A model generated the notes under the pieces. That model searched no databases. It saw only the letters and a program-made list of their open reading frames with translations, and was not told the origin of the DNA. Positions 44,981-57,096 of a DNA stretch of 64,000 nt are shown here, piece after piece; the first letter of the stretch is position 1, and each line of letters opens with the position of its first letter. The translations under genes and the position numbers were made by a program. The stretch comes from Collinsella sp. (GTDB lineage: Bacteria; Actinomycetota; Coriobacteriia; Coriobacteriales; Coriobacteriaceae). Location: positions 37,207-101,206 of the forward strand of contig JAHAGQ010000006.1 in assembly GCA_018373675.1 (NCBI GenBank), in the 5' to 3' direction.

Positions 44981-47116
44981 CTAATGGATAAGCTTAAAGT
45001 CCAAGTGCCCACGCGTGGTATTGACGCGCGAGACCTCGATAATCACGCGCTGCCCCAGCTCGTAACGGGTGCCCGTGTCGGCACCTGTGAGCGTTAGCGC
45101 GTCCTCGTCGAACTCGAACCACTCGTTGCCCAGGCTCTTAATTGAAACCAGGCCCTCGACCTGTGTTAGGTCCAAGCGCACAAAGAGGCCCATGCTGCTA
45201 ACCCACGAGACGGTTCCGGCATAGCGCTCACCCAGACGGTCCTCATAGTACTGGGCAATCTTGATCTTTTGCGTCGCATGGCTGGCGGCATCTGCCGCGC
45301 GCTCGGCATCGCTACATGCGCGGCAGATCTGCGGCAGAATGCGCGGCAGCGACTCGCGCCCCTTACCGATCAGCCGCGGCGTACGGACCAAGGCGTCCTT
45401 GCCGCCGAGCTGCTCATAGGCCAACTGCAGTTTGAGCACGCGGTGCACCACCAGATCGGGGTAGCGACGGATGGGACTCGTAAAGTGACAGTAGCACGGC
45501 GCGGCGAGCGCAAAGTGGCCCTCGTTGCGCGGCTTGTACAGCGCGCGCTGCATGCTGCGCAGAAGCAGCGTGTTGACGAGCGGTGCGTTGGCCGTACCGG
45601 CGGCAGCATCAACTGCAGCCTGCAGCTCATCGGGGCTCCCCAGGGCAATACCGGCAGCACGGCGATCGTCGATGATGCCTAGCTGCGCCAGCGCAACGGC
45701 AGCACCGTGCAGGCTATCGGGGCTCGGATCCTCATGCACACGATAGCAGGCCTCGATATCACGGTCTGCCAGCCACTCTGCAACGCACTCGTTGGCGAGC
45801 AGCATGGCTTCCTCGATAAGCGACGTGGCACACGAACGCTCACGCGCCACAATCTGCACGGGCACTCCGTCCTCATCCAATAGAGCGCGAATCTCGGCTG
45901 TGTCAAAATCGACTGAGCCGCGGGCGCGACGAATACGACGGCGAAGTTCGGCGAGTTCGTTAGCGGCGACAAGGAAATCGCCGAGGTCGATGTTGTAGCC
46001 GCGGGCGGCCTCCTCGCACGCAAGACCGCGCTCAAGCGCTTCCTCGCGCGAGGTCTCGGCAGCCGCAACATCCTCGGCTGCACCCTCCAGCACCGAATAC
46101 TCAACCGCGCCGGCACGCACCAGCAGCGCCTCGGCGCCGTCATAGTCCATACGCACACGCGAGCGAATCACGCTGGGATACGGATCGTAATGCCGCACGC
46201 GACCCTGCGCATCGAGCTCGATATCGACGGTAAACGCAAGACGGTCCTCGTCAGGGCGAAGCGAGCACAGGTCACAGGACAGGCGTTCGGGCAGCATGGG
46301 AAGCACGCGATCGGCCAGATACACCGATGTCGTACGATGGCGAGCCTCAAGATCGATATGCCCGTCCCAAGCCACATAGTGTGAAACGTCGGCGATATGC
46401 ACACCCAGCTTGTAGCCACCCTCGGGCGTGCGCTCCAACGAAATGGCATCGTCAAAGTCGCGCGCGTCGACCGGGTCGATCGTGACGACAAAGCGGTCGC
46501 GCAGATCGCGGCGGAGCGGGTCCTTAAGCGCCGCGGACACATCGAGCGAAAGCCCCTCGGCCTCGTCCAGCGCGGCCTCGGGATAGCTATCGGTATAGCC
46601 GTAACGCGCCATCACATATTGAACGCCCAAATCGGGCGCGTCATCTCCGCCAATGCGGCGTTCGATCGTCACGGTACCCGATTCCAGGCGCGTCGGGTAG
46701 GTCAAAATGCGCGCGACAACAGCATCACCCGGGTGGACACCCAGACGATCCGCCGAGGTATCCTCGGGCAGAATGAAGAAGTCGGCCTTCAGACGCGAAT
46801 CGAGCGGCTCGATCACACCGAGCGGACCGGCGGTCTGGTACGTGCCCACCACGCTTATGGCTGCACGCTCAACCACGCTTTCGATCACGGCGCGCCGCTC
46901 ACCGTGCGGGCTGTTCTTAATGCTCACGGCAACGGTATCGCCATCCATGATCTCGCGCTTACCGCGGCCCATGACCTTGTAGTCGCCGTTTTCGGTTACA
47001 ACGTAGGCGCTATGCTCATGGAGCTGCACGCGCCCGGTCAGGCTCGGACGGCGTTCGCTGCGCACCGGCCCGCGCTGATTGCGAGCTCCACGCTTATGCT
47101 TGTTATTGCGCCCCAT
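44981..47116 (-). CDS. rnr: Ribonuclease R
   Basis: This 711-residue 3'-5' exonuclease degrades structured RNA and works with tmRNA/SmpB in other bacteria. Cold-shock-type domains precede the RNB core, whose catalytic run TIDPVDARDFDDAISL holds the metal-binding aspartates. HIADVSHYV, YLADRVLPMLP, HFTSPIRRYPDL-like CHFTSPIRRYPDLVVHR and a C-terminal S1 domain (YAGTVSWVSSMGLFVRL) follow. The N-terminal basic tail is short, as is the C-terminal end. smpB is 8.6 kb away rather than adjacent. Confidence 0.94.
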   Translation of the reverse strand: MGRNNKHKRGARNQRGPVRSERRPSLTGRVQLHEHSAYVVTENGDYKVMGRGKREIMDGDTVAVSIKNSPHGERRAVIESVVERAAISVVGTYQTAGPLGVIEPLDSRLKADFFILPEDTSADRLGVHPGDAVVARILTYPTRLESGTVTIERRIGGDDAPDLGVQYVMARYGYTDSYPEAALDEAEGLSLDVSAALKDPLRRDLRDRFVVTIDPVDARDFDDAISLERTPEGGYKLGVHIADVSHYVAWDGHIDLEARHRTTSVYLADRVLPMLPERLSCDLCSLRPDEDRLAFTVDIELDAQGRVRHYDPYPSVIRSRVRMDYDGAEALLVRAGAVEYSVLEGAAEDVAAAETSREEALERGLACEEAARGYNIDLGDFLVAANELAELRRRIRRARGSVDFDTAEIRALLDEDGVPVQIVARERSCATSLIEEAMLLANECVAEWLADRDIEACYRVHEDPSPDSLHGAAVALAQLGIIDDRRAAGIALGSPDELQAAVDAAAGTANAPLVNTLLLRSMQRALYKPRNEGHFALAAPCYCHFTSPIRRYPDLVVHRVLKLQLAYEQLGGKDALVRTPRLIGKGRESLPRILPQICRACSDAERAADAASHATQKIKIAQYYEDRLGERYAGTVSWVSSMGLFVRLDLTQVEGLVSIKSLGNEWFEFDEDALTLTGADTGTRYELGQRVIIEVSRVNTTRGHLDFKLIH

Positions 47117-47197
47117 GGCGCCTCCTAACTATCGATTGAGAACTCCAAAGAGTCTACCCAAATGATTCGCTTTCCTGCCGTCCCCTAGGGATCAAAA

Positions 47198-47227
47198 AAC
47201 GGGCCGCCCCATAAGAGACGACCCGTT
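47198..47227 (-). terminator. Terminator of the ftsE-ftsX operon
   Basis: AACGGGCCG pairs with CGACCCGTT (one mismatch) around a 12-base loop. On the minus strand TTTTTT follows. It lies 25 bases past ftsX. Confidence 0.85.
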
Positions 47228-47251
47228 GGAAGGGATGAATTCCAAGCATGC

Positions 47252-48172
47252 CTACACGCGCAGGTAGCGGCGCATGGCAATGGCAGAACCAAAGAGACCG
47301 ATAATCACGCCGACCAGAATCAGCGCAGCATAGGTCACCAGGTAGTACTGCGTCGGCAGGGCAAACGACATCCAGCCGATGCTCTCCTGCAGACGCGGAA
47401 TCATCAGATTGCGCAGCAGCTCCAGAACGCCGATGGAAAGCAGCGAGCCCAAAATGGCCTGCAGTACGCCCTCGGTGATAAACGGGCCGCGAATGAAGCC
47501 GTTGCTGGCGCCGACCAGACGCATAATCGCAATCTCACGACGACGCGCCGTGATGGACAGGCGAATCGTGTTGTTGATGAAGATGAATGCGATAAAGGTC
47601 AGAAGGCCAACGAGCACCACGGCGGCAATGCGGATGTAGTTGGTCACCTGGAACAGGCGGCTCACTTCCTCCTGGCCGTACAGCACGCTCGCGTTGACGT
47701 CGCCGTCATCCGCGATCTTCTGGAAATCGTCATCCTTCTTGAGCTTCTCTGCCGTGCTCTCGACCTTGGACGGATCGTCCATCTCAATAGCAAAGGAAGC
47801 CGGCAGCGGGTTCTGGCCATCGAGCGCGCTCATGGTGGCGTCGGCGTTGCCCGACATCTTGCTCGTATACTCGGCCAGCGCGTCGTCCTTGTCCTTATAG
47901 GTCACGGACTTGACGTTATTCCACGTCTTAAGTTCGGCCTCAAAAGCCTGAACATCGGCCTGATCAGCGTCATCGCTAATGAACGCGTTGATGACAACCT
48001 GATCCTCGACGGTACCGATCACGGAGTTCAGCATCGCGGAGCCCATGATGAACAGGCCGATGATAAACAGCGAAAGGAAGATCGTGATGACGGCGCCGAG
48101 CGAGGTAGTCCAGTTACGGAAGAAGTGGCTGATTGCCTCTTTGAAGGAGTAGCCCACGTTAGTTGGTGCCAT
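47252..48172 (-). CDS. ftsX: Cell division protein FtsX
   Basis: The 306-residue membrane protein is the permease-like half of FtsEX, which activates peptidoglycan hydrolases at division. It has one N-terminal span, an outside domain (about residues 55-185), and three C-terminal spans typical of the FtsX/MacB core (LLTFIAFIFINNTIRL; AIMRLVGASNGFIRGPF). The ATG overlaps ftsE by 14 bases. Confidence 0.95.
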   Translation of the reverse strand: MAPTNVGYSFKEAISHFFRNWTTSLGAVITIFLSLFIIGLFIMGSAMLNSVIGTVEDQVVINAFISDDADQADVQAFEAELKTWNNVKSVTYKDKDDALAEYTSKMSGNADATMSALDGQNPLPASFAIEMDDPSKVESTAEKLKKDDDFQKIADDGDVNASVLYGQEEVSRLFQVTNYIRIAAVVLVGLLTFIAFIFINNTIRLSITARRREIAIMRLVGASNGFIRGPFITEGVLQAILGSLLSIGVLELLRNLMIPRLQESIGWMSFALPTQYYLVTYAALILVGVIIGLFGSAIAMRRYLRV

Positions 48173-49379
48173 AGTTACCGTAACCTCCCCTCTCCTGGTC
48201 GCGGATAACGTGGCCGCCCTCGAGGGCGATCACGCGACGGTGCATGCTATCGACCATCTCGCGGTCGTGCGTGGCGACGATCACGGTGGTGCCGGTGCGG
48301 TTAATACGCTCGAGCAGCTTCATGATGCCCAGCGAGATCGCCGGGTCGAGGTTACCCGTGGGCTCGTCGCAGATCAGCAGCGGCGGACGGTTGACCATAG
48401 CGCGGGCGACGGCAACGCGCTGCTGCTCGCCACCGGAAAGCTGGTCGGGCAGCGAGTCCATCTGATCGGCCAGGCCGACCAGACGCAGCACCTCGGGCAC
48501 CTGGCTGCGAATGACGCCCTTGGGCTTGCCGATGCACTGCAGGGCAAACGCCACGTTTTCGTAGGCGGTCTTTTGCGGCAGAAGCTTAAAGTCCTGGAAC
48601 ACGGCGCCAATCTGGCGGCGCAGGAACGGAACCTTGCGGTTCTTGATCTTCATGAGGTCCTGACCGGCAACCAGGATGCGGCCGCTCGTCGGCTTGACGT
48701 CGCGGTTGAGCGTCGACAGCAGCGTAGTCTTACCCGAGCCGGAGTGACCGACCAGGAAGACGAACTCGCCCGGATAGATCTCGATGTTGATGTCGTCGAG
48801 TGCAGGCTTGTTGGGCTGTGCCGGATAGATCTTGGTGACATGCTCCATAAGGATGACGGGCCCGACACCGGCCTGCTTGGCCATCTTCTTGCGGCTGGCC
48901 TGCGGATCGATGGGCGCAAACACCGACGTAAAATCGGGGTTGTTGAGCGCGTTGTCGAGGCTTGCGACCTCGGCTGCCTGATCGCTCTCGACCACCGGGG
49001 CAGCAGGCTGCGTGGGGTCGGGAATAGCGGCAAAGAGACCGGACTGCGCAGGCTGAGGAGCCGGCGTCGCAGGAGCCAAGGGGTCGGGAATGCCGGCCAT
49101 GGTAGGCTGCGGCGTAGCGGCGCCAGCCTGAGGCTGCTCCACGCGAGCGGTCACGGCCTGAACGGGCTCAAAACCCGCTGTGCCGGAAAGCGCGACATCG
49201 CTGTTGGGATTGTAGGCAAAGGGATCGGATGCCGGCTGCGCCTGATCTGCCGGCTGAGCGGGGGCCTGAGCAACAGGCTGGCCCTCTGAATCCGGAGTGG
49301 CGAAACGACTGCCCTGGACGCCTGCCTGCGTCTTGGGGGCATCATCGCCCGCACCGGAGGTACGGAAGTGGTTACCCAC
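48159..49379 (-). CDS. ftsE: Cell division ATPase FtsE with long N-terminal extension
   Basis: The 406-residue protein drives FtsX. Residues about 174-406 are a normal FtsE ATPase: Walker A GHSGSGKTT, Q-loop AVFQDFKLL, signature LSGGEQQR, Walker B LLICDEPTGNLD and switch VATHDREM. The first 170 residues are a disordered Pro/Ala/Gln-rich extension absent from typical FtsE (about 230 residues). The GTG start has AAGGAG upstream and the extension lies in the same open frame; no ribosome site precedes an internal Met near residue 166, so the extension is probably made. Confidence 0.93.
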   Translation of the reverse strand: MGNHFRTSGAGDDAPKTQAGVQGSRFATPDSEGQPVAQAPAQPADQAQPASDPFAYNPNSDVALSGTAGFEPVQAVTARVEQPQAGAATPQPTMAGIPDPLAPATPAPQPAQSGLFAAIPDPTQPAAPVVESDQAAEVASLDNALNNPDFTSVFAPIDPQASRKKMAKQAGVGPVILMEHVTKIYPAQPNKPALDDINIEIYPGEFVFLVGHSGSGKTTLLSTLNRDVKPTSGRILVAGQDLMKIKNRKVPFLRRQIGAVFQDFKLLPQKTAYENVAFALQCIGKPKGVIRSQVPEVLRLVGLADQMDSLPDQLSGGEQQRVAVARAMVNRPPLLICDEPTGNLDPAISLGIMKLLERINRTGTTVIVATHDREMVDSMHRRVIALEGGHVIRDQERGGYGNYGTN

Positions 49380-49467
49380 TGGTGCTCCTTATCGTCGTGC
49401 GTTTAAACTACATGAGCGCTTTGTATTTTAGCAGTATTAGCTTTGCTGCACATAAGAAGCATGGCGT

Positions 49468-49619
49468 GCTTAGGGATCCCGTCGGCCGGGCACAGGGTTA
49501 CTCTCCAAATCGTCCTCGGACATGTCGGAGCCCCCGCTGCGCGCTTCGCGCGGCGGGGGCTCCTCCGTCCTGCGGAAAGATTTGGAGAGTAACCCTGTAC
49601 CCGGCCTGCGGTAACTAAG
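49468..49619. repeat. Long hairpin, about 150 bases
   Basis: The outer arms (about 49468-49511 and 49578-49619) are complementary over roughly 40 bp, including CAGGGTTACTCTCCAAATC with no mismatch. Inside, after an unpaired patch on each side, GGAGCCCCCGC and GCGGGGGCTCC form an apical GC-rich stem. It could be a structured RNA gene on either strand or a palindromic element. Looser complementarity may extend to 49441 and 49665. Confidence 0.8.
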
Positions 49620-49735
49620 GGGTCGCTGCGTTTTACTTGGGGTGCTGCATATACAAAGTTGGAAGGGTCTGAATTGCACTTTGCTGATATGGGCCCTTTT
49701 CCCTGATGGGACCGTGCTTGAGGGGCGTCTTCATA

Positions 49736-49801
49736 AGTTGCGGTGAAATAGGAACTGTTGAGCCTTTAAGCTGGCAAAACAGTCCTTATTTCACCGCAAC
49801 T
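49736..49801. repeat. 66-bp palindromic repeat, family B (copy 4)
   Basis: AGTTGCGGTGAAATAGGAAC and its inverse form the ends. It lies next to the transketolase terminator. Confidence 0.88.
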
Positions 49802-49806
49802 GAAAC

Positions 49807-49833
49807 AGGGGCGCTCTCCAAGAGAGCGCCCCT
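49807..49833 (-). terminator. Terminator-like hairpin after transketolase
   Basis: A perfect 12-bp stem (AGGGGCGCTCTC) with a 3-base loop; the minus-strand tail is TTTC. It lies 72 bases past the C-terminal transketolase gene. Confidence 0.7.
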
Positions 49834-49904
49834 GCCGGGTTTCCATAGTACTGGCGAAACAGTTTTATAGTTCTGGCGAAGCAGTCCTTGAGATCCGCCT
49901 TGCC

Positions 49905-50846
49905 TTATGCCAAGAACTCTTTGGTGGTCGCCACGATGTTGGCGGCGTCCAGGCCGTACTTGTGCAGGAGCTCGGCGCCCGGGCCAGACTCACCGAAGGT
50001 GTCGTTGACGCCGATCTTCTTGAGCGGCGTCGGGCACTGCTCACACAGGACGTCGGCAACGGCGCTGCCCAGGCCACCGATCACAGAATGCTCCTCGACG
50101 GTCACGACGTGGCCGGTCTTGGTGGCGCTCTTGACGATCAGGTCGGCATCGATGGGCTTGATGGTGTGCATGTTGATGACCTCGGCGTCGATGCCCTCGG
50201 CAGCGAGCTGCTCGGCGGCCTCGAGAGCCTCGCCGACCATCAGGCCGCAGGCAATGATGGTCACATCGGCGCCCTCGCGCATGACAATACCCTTACCCAA
50301 CTCGAACTTGTAGGTCTCGGGATCGTTGATAACCGGCGAGGCCAGACGGGCAAAGCGCATGTACACGGGGCCGTCGCACTCGTAGGCGGCGCGTGTCACG
50401 GCGCGGGCCTCGACGTCGTCGGCGGGAACGATCACGGTCATGCCAGGGATGACGCGCATCAGGGCGATATCCTCGCAGCACTGGTGCGTGGCGCCGTCCT
50501 CGCCCACCGAGATACCGGCGTGCGTGGCACCGATCTTAACGTTGAGGTGCGGGTAGCCGATGGAGTTACGGACCTGCTCAAAAGCGCGGCCGGCGGCGAA
50601 CATGGCAAAGGTGCTCGCAAAGGCAACGCGGCCGGTGGTCGCGATACCGGCGGCGACGCCCATCAGGTTGCTCTCGGCAATGCCCACATCGAAGAAACGA
50701 TCGGGGCAGGCGGCCTTGAACTTGCCGGTCTGCGTGGCGGCGGCCAGGTCGGCATCGAGGACCACAAAGTCATCGTGCTCGTTGGCGAGCTCGACGAGGG
50801 CCTCGCCGTAGCTTACGCGCGTGGCGATTTTCTTGACGTCTGCCAT
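49905..50846 (-). CDS. tkt: Transketolase, C-terminal subunit
   Basis: The 313-residue subunit holds the pyrimidine-binding and C-terminal domains of a split transketolase, which moves two-carbon units in the pentose phosphate pathway. Segments GVAAGIATTGRVAFASTFAMF, ISVGEDGATHQCCEDIALMR and VEEHSVIGGLGSAV are typical, with Glu of SVGEDG and others near the thiamine diphosphate. ATG 50846 lies one base after the N-terminal subunit's stop. The two make one enzyme. Confidence 0.92.
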   Translation of the reverse strand: MADVKKIATRVSYGEALVELANEHDDFVVLDADLAAATQTGKFKAACPDRFFDVGIAESNLMGVAAGIATTGRVAFASTFAMFAAGRAFEQVRNSIGYPHLNVKIGATHAGISVGEDGATHQCCEDIALMRVIPGMTVIVPADDVEARAVTRAAYECDGPVYMRFARLASPVINDPETYKFELGKGIVMREGADVTIIACGLMVGEALEAAEQLAAEGIDAEVINMHTIKPIDADLIVKSATKTGHVVTVEEHSVIGGLGSAVADVLCEQCPTPLKKIGVNDTFGESGPGAELLHKYGLDAANIVATTKEFLA

Positions 50847-50847
50847 C

Positions 50848-51678
50848 CTAGAGCTCCTCTCCGGCGGCCGTGAGCTCTGCCATGGCCTGCTCAAACTGTT
50901 CATCGTTGGGGGCCTTACCGTGCCAACCCACCTGGTTCTCCATAAAGGAGACGCCCTTGCCCTTCAGGGTCTCGGCGATAATGGCAGTCGGCTGGCCCTT
51001 GGTAGCGCGAGCCTCGGCAAAGGCGGCGCGGATCTGGTCGAAATCGTTGCCGTCGGCAAGCTCCACCACGTGGAACTTAAAGGCACGGAACTTGTCGGCG
51101 AGCGGCATGGGGTCGTTGACCTCCTCGACGGGGCCGTCGATCTGCAGGCCGTTATGGTCGACGATCACGCAGAGGTTGTCGAGCTGCTGGTTGCCGGCAA
51201 ACATGGCGGCCTCCCAGACCTGGCCCTCCTCGCTCTCGCCATCACCCAGCAGGGCGTACGTGCGGTAAGTATCGCCCCAGTGCTTGGCGGCAACCGCCAT
51301 GCCCACGGCGGCGGAGATGCCCTGGCCGAGCGAGCCGGTGGACATGTCGACGCCCGGGGTGTCGTTCATGTTGGGATGACCCTGCAGGTGGCTGCCGATA
51401 TGGCGCAGCGTCTCGAGATCCTCCTTGGGGAAGAACCCACGCTCGGCGAGCACGGCGTACAGGCCCGGAGCGCAATGGCCCTTGGAGAGCACAAAGCGAT
51501 CGCGGTCGGCCTTGCGGGGATCGGCCGGGTCGACGTTCATTTCCTCAAAGTACAGATAGGTCATGATGTCGGCAGCGCCGAGCGAACCGCCCGGATGGCC
51601 GGACTTGGCAGCGTGCACGCCGGTGACGATGCCCTTCCTTACCTCGTTGGCAACCTTTTTGAGCTCTTCGTCGCTCAT
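50848..51678 (-). CDS. tkt: Transketolase, N-terminal subunit
   Basis: The 276-residue subunit binds thiamine diphosphate through GDGESEEGQVWEAA-...-VDHNG, the GDG-x(20-30)-N motif. AAKSGHPGGSLGAADI and SKGHCAPGLYA are also characteristic. It is encoded just before the C-terminal subunit. GGAAGGCACA lies upstream of the ATG. Splitting of transketolase into two genes is common in anaerobic Gram-positives and archaea. Confidence 0.93.
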   Translation of the reverse strand: MSDEELKKVANEVRKGIVTGVHAAKSGHPGGSLGAADIMTYLYFEEMNVDPADPRKADRDRFVLSKGHCAPGLYAVLAERGFFPKEDLETLRHIGSHLQGHPNMNDTPGVDMSTGSLGQGISAAVGMAVAAKHWGDTYRTYALLGDGESEEGQVWEAAMFAGNQQLDNLCVIVDHNGLQIDGPVEEVNDPMPLADKFRAFKFHVVELADGNDFDQIRAAFAEARATKGQPTAIIAETLKGKGVSFMENQVGWHGKAPNDEQFEQAMAELTAAGEEL

Positions 51679-51886
51679 TGTGCCTTCCTTTCATCCTCTT
51701 TAGACAAGATGCGCACGGCACGGAAAGGTAGTCCCAACACAGCCGCAATGCACGTACGTCATTCATTATGCTGGAAACTGATGGCTTTACCAGAGTTTTT
51801 ATCATTATTTGAACAATTTAGCAGGCAGAACCGCTGATGAAACGGTTTATCAATGTGAACGTCTTTTGGATGGAACGCGATCGACC

Positions 51887-52777
51887 CTACGCGCTAATGT
51901 CCTTGAATCCCTCGCCGAAGGCTTCCGTAACGTCAGCGACCGTCACAATGGCGTGAGGATCGCGCTCGCGCACGATCGTCTTGAGGGTATTGAGCTCTCG
52001 ACGGCTCACGATGACCATAATCACCGGCTTCTCGGCACCCGAATACATGCCAGTCGCCTTAAACTTGGTACAACCACGACCCAGGCCATACATGATATCG
52101 GCAGCGATATCAGGGAACTTATCCGAGATGATGAGTACCATACGGCGCTTGTTGCCACCATCGACCACGGCATCGATCACGTAACCGCTAATGACCATAG
52201 AAAGGCCTGCATACAGTGCGTTTTCGATTGAAAAGACCGGAGCCGACAGCGCGCATACGGCGACATCGATCGCCATGACGGTCGAGCCCACCGGCAGCGA
52301 GGTGTTACGCGAGATGATTTGGCCAATCGTGTCCGAGCCGCCGGTGTTGGCGCCGGCGCGCAACACCATGCCGTAACCGATGCCCGTAATAATGCCGCCC
52401 CACATGGCAGGGAGCATCAGGTCCGCATCCGCCAGAGGTGCTACAAACGGAGCGAACAGATCGGTAAAGAAGCCCAGCAGCACAAAGCCCGTCGCGGTCT
52501 GCACCACGTAGAACATGCCACCCTCGCGCATAACGACCAGCAACAGCAAGGCGTTCATCACGATCGTCTGAATACCAACGGGAAGCGATAGGCCGCGCGA
52601 TGCGCCGACCGCCTGGATAATAGTCGCAAGGCCCGTAACGCCACCGGCGGCAAGGCCGTTGGGAATCAAAAACAGGTCGGTCGCGATGGCGGCCAAGGCA
52701 CACCCCAACATGATCTGGGGCAGATCGTGAAAGAAGTTCATCGAAAGAATGCGCTTGATGTCCAGACGATATGCCAT
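51887..52777 (-). CDS. YitT-family membrane protein
   Basis: The 296-residue protein has five or six N-terminal membrane segments (YitT/DUF161; LIPNGLAAGGVTGLATI is characteristic) and a C-terminal cytoplasmic DUF2179 domain (TKFKATGMYSGAEKPVIMVIVSRREL). Members are thought to be transporters, but substrates are not established. ATG 52777 follows GGGAGGC. A terminator-like hairpin ends only a few bases before that ribosome site. Confidence 0.88.
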   Translation of the reverse strand: MAYRLDIKRILSMNFFHDLPQIMLGCALAAIATDLFLIPNGLAAGGVTGLATIIQAVGASRGLSLPVGIQTIVMNALLLLVVMREGGMFYVVQTATGFVLLGFFTDLFAPFVAPLADADLMLPAMWGGIITGIGYGMVLRAGANTGGSDTIGQIISRNTSLPVGSTVMAIDVAVCALSAPVFSIENALYAGLSMVISGYVIDAVVDGGNKRRMVLIISDKFPDIAADIMYGLGRGCTKFKATGMYSGAEKPVIMVIVSRRELNTLKTIVRERDPHAIVTVADVTEAFGEGFKDISA

Positions 52778-52793
52778 GCTGCCTCCCTCAAAA

Positions 52794-52817
52794 AAGCGCA
52801 CCCAAACGGATGCGCTT
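52794..52817 (-). terminator. Terminator or attenuator directly before the YitT gene
   Basis: On the minus strand AAGCGCA pairs with TGCGCTT around TCCGTTTGGG, and TTTTTT follows. The T-run touches the GAGGGAGG ribosome site of the YitT gene. It could end the prfB transcript or control entry into YitT. Confidence 0.75.
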
Positions 52818-52892
52818 CGAACTTCTTGCTGTATTCGATTCTACCGATTCGCCGGACAAAAACCACCCCTGCGCAGGGTTTATTCTGGATAC

Positions 52893-52917
52893 AAAACCAC
52901 CCTGCTGGGAGGGTTTT
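52893..52917 (-). terminator. Possible terminator of secA-prfB
   Basis: AAAACC and GGTTTT bound an interrupted GC stem, with TTTTG on the minus strand, 28 bases past prfB. A weaker, related repeat lies just beyond at about 52857. Confidence 0.45.
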
Positions 52918-52944
52918 AATCCATTTCCACATAAACCGGGCGGT

Positions 52945-54092
52945 TTATGCAGACGGGGTCTCCGCGTCAGCGTTGCCGGTGGCCCAGCGATGGTAGCCAA
53001 TAACAAACGGGTCCAGGTCGCCATCGTCAAGGACGGCCTCGACATTGCTGGTCTCCACGCCCGTGCGTAGGTCTTTGACCATCTGGTACGGGTAGAGCAC
53101 GTAGCTGCGGATCTGGTTGCCAAAACCAATCGTGGTCTTGGGTCCGCGGATCTCATCGAGCGCCTCGGCACGCTTCTCGAGCTCAATCTCGTACAAGCGA
53201 GCCTTGAGGATCTGCATGCACGCGGCCTTGTTCTGGATCTGGCTGCGCTCGTTTTGGCAGGTGACCACAATGCCGCTGGGGAAATGCGTCACGCGCACGG
53301 CGGAGTCGGTGGTGTTGACGCCCTGACCGCCCGGGCCGCTCGCGTGGTACACGTCCACGCGGATGTCATCGGGACTGATCTCGATGTCGATATCATCGGG
53401 TAGCACGGGGATGACCTCGACGCCGGCAAACGTGGTCTGGCGGCGCTTCTTGTCGTCGGTGGGGCTAATGCGAACCAAGCGGTGGACGCCGGCCTCGGCG
53501 CGCAGCATGCCAAATGCGTCCTTGCCCTCGACGGTAAAGGTCGCGCGGTCGATGCCGATGACCTCGGCCGCGGGACAGTCGTTGATGGTGACCTTCCAGC
53601 CGCGACGCTGGCAGTACTTCATGTACATCTTAAAGAGCATGAAGGTCCAGTCCTGGGCCTCCAGACCACCCTGTCCGGGCTTGATGGTCACGATGGCATC
53701 GCCGTGATCGAACTCACCGGTAAACCAGCTCGAAAGCTCAAGCTCATCGATGGCACGGGCCAGGCGCTCAGCCGTGGCTGCAGCCTCCTCGCGAAGGGCG
53801 GCGGCGTCGGGGTCATCCCCCATCTCCTCGGCAAGCTCCAGCGCGGCGCGGGCATCGGAAAGCTCGCCGCGCGCGGTGTCCACGGCAGCGATATCTTCCT
53901 TGGTGCGCGCAATCTCCTCCATGGTGGCACGGGCGGCGTCGGCGTCATCCCAAAAGCCAGGGGCAACACTTTTGGCCTCGAGCTCGGACACGCGGGTACG
54001 CTTCTCGTCCAGGTGGAGATATGACTCGACCTCACCGAGCCGGTCCGCAAACGCGTCCAGCTCGGCGGGCGTTACCTCTAAAGCCTCAGCCA

Positions 54093-54093
<1 letters not shown>
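52945..54093 (-). CDS. prfB: Peptide chain release factor 2 with SPT in place of SPF
   Basis: This 382-residue factor ends translation at TGA and TAA. The peptide-release motif GGQ is intact (ASGPGGQGVNTTD). The stop-recognition tripeptide, SPF in nearly all RF2 proteins, reads SPT here (RLVRISPTDDKKRRQ, codons AGC CCC ACC). The frame is open through the N-terminal region where many prfB genes have a programmed frameshift, so that control is absent. Start ATG overlaps the secA stop (TAATG). A hairpin overlaps the stop codon. Confidence 0.95.
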
Positions 54094-56900
<2,807 letters not shown>

Positions 56901-57029
56901 GTGGTTTTCCTTTTTGGCCATCGCCCACGCCGTGCAGCTGCGGGCGAGTTAAACACAGATGATTGTACTTTAGCCAAACAAGGCGCGGCCTATACGGTCG
57001 ACCTCGACCGCCACGTAATAACTACGACC

Positions 57030-57066
57030 AACCTGCCACAATGGGACAGGTTAATTTTGGCAGGTT
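57030..57066. repeat. CCTGCCA inverted repeat, family E (copy 2)
   Basis: AACCTGCCA and TTGGCAGGTT bound GGGACAGG. It closely resembles the unit in front of the serine recombinase at 44821. Confidence 0.75.
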
Positions 57067-57096
57067 TTATCTGGCCAAACGCCGCCTCTCTGCCAT

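Larger units (their letters stand above)
49380..49904. other. Intergenic region with large palindrome and a family B repeat
   Basis: The 525-base gap between ftsE and the transketolase genes holds a near-perfect long hairpin (49468-49619), a family B palindrome (49736-49801) and the transketolase terminator. No protein-coding gene with a ribosome site is evident. Confidence 0.6.

Noticed and set aside
49468..49619. 6S RNA gene
   Set aside because: The outer stem is too long and perfect, and no promoter or 6S-specific bubble sequence could be recognised. Kept only as an unassigned hairpin.
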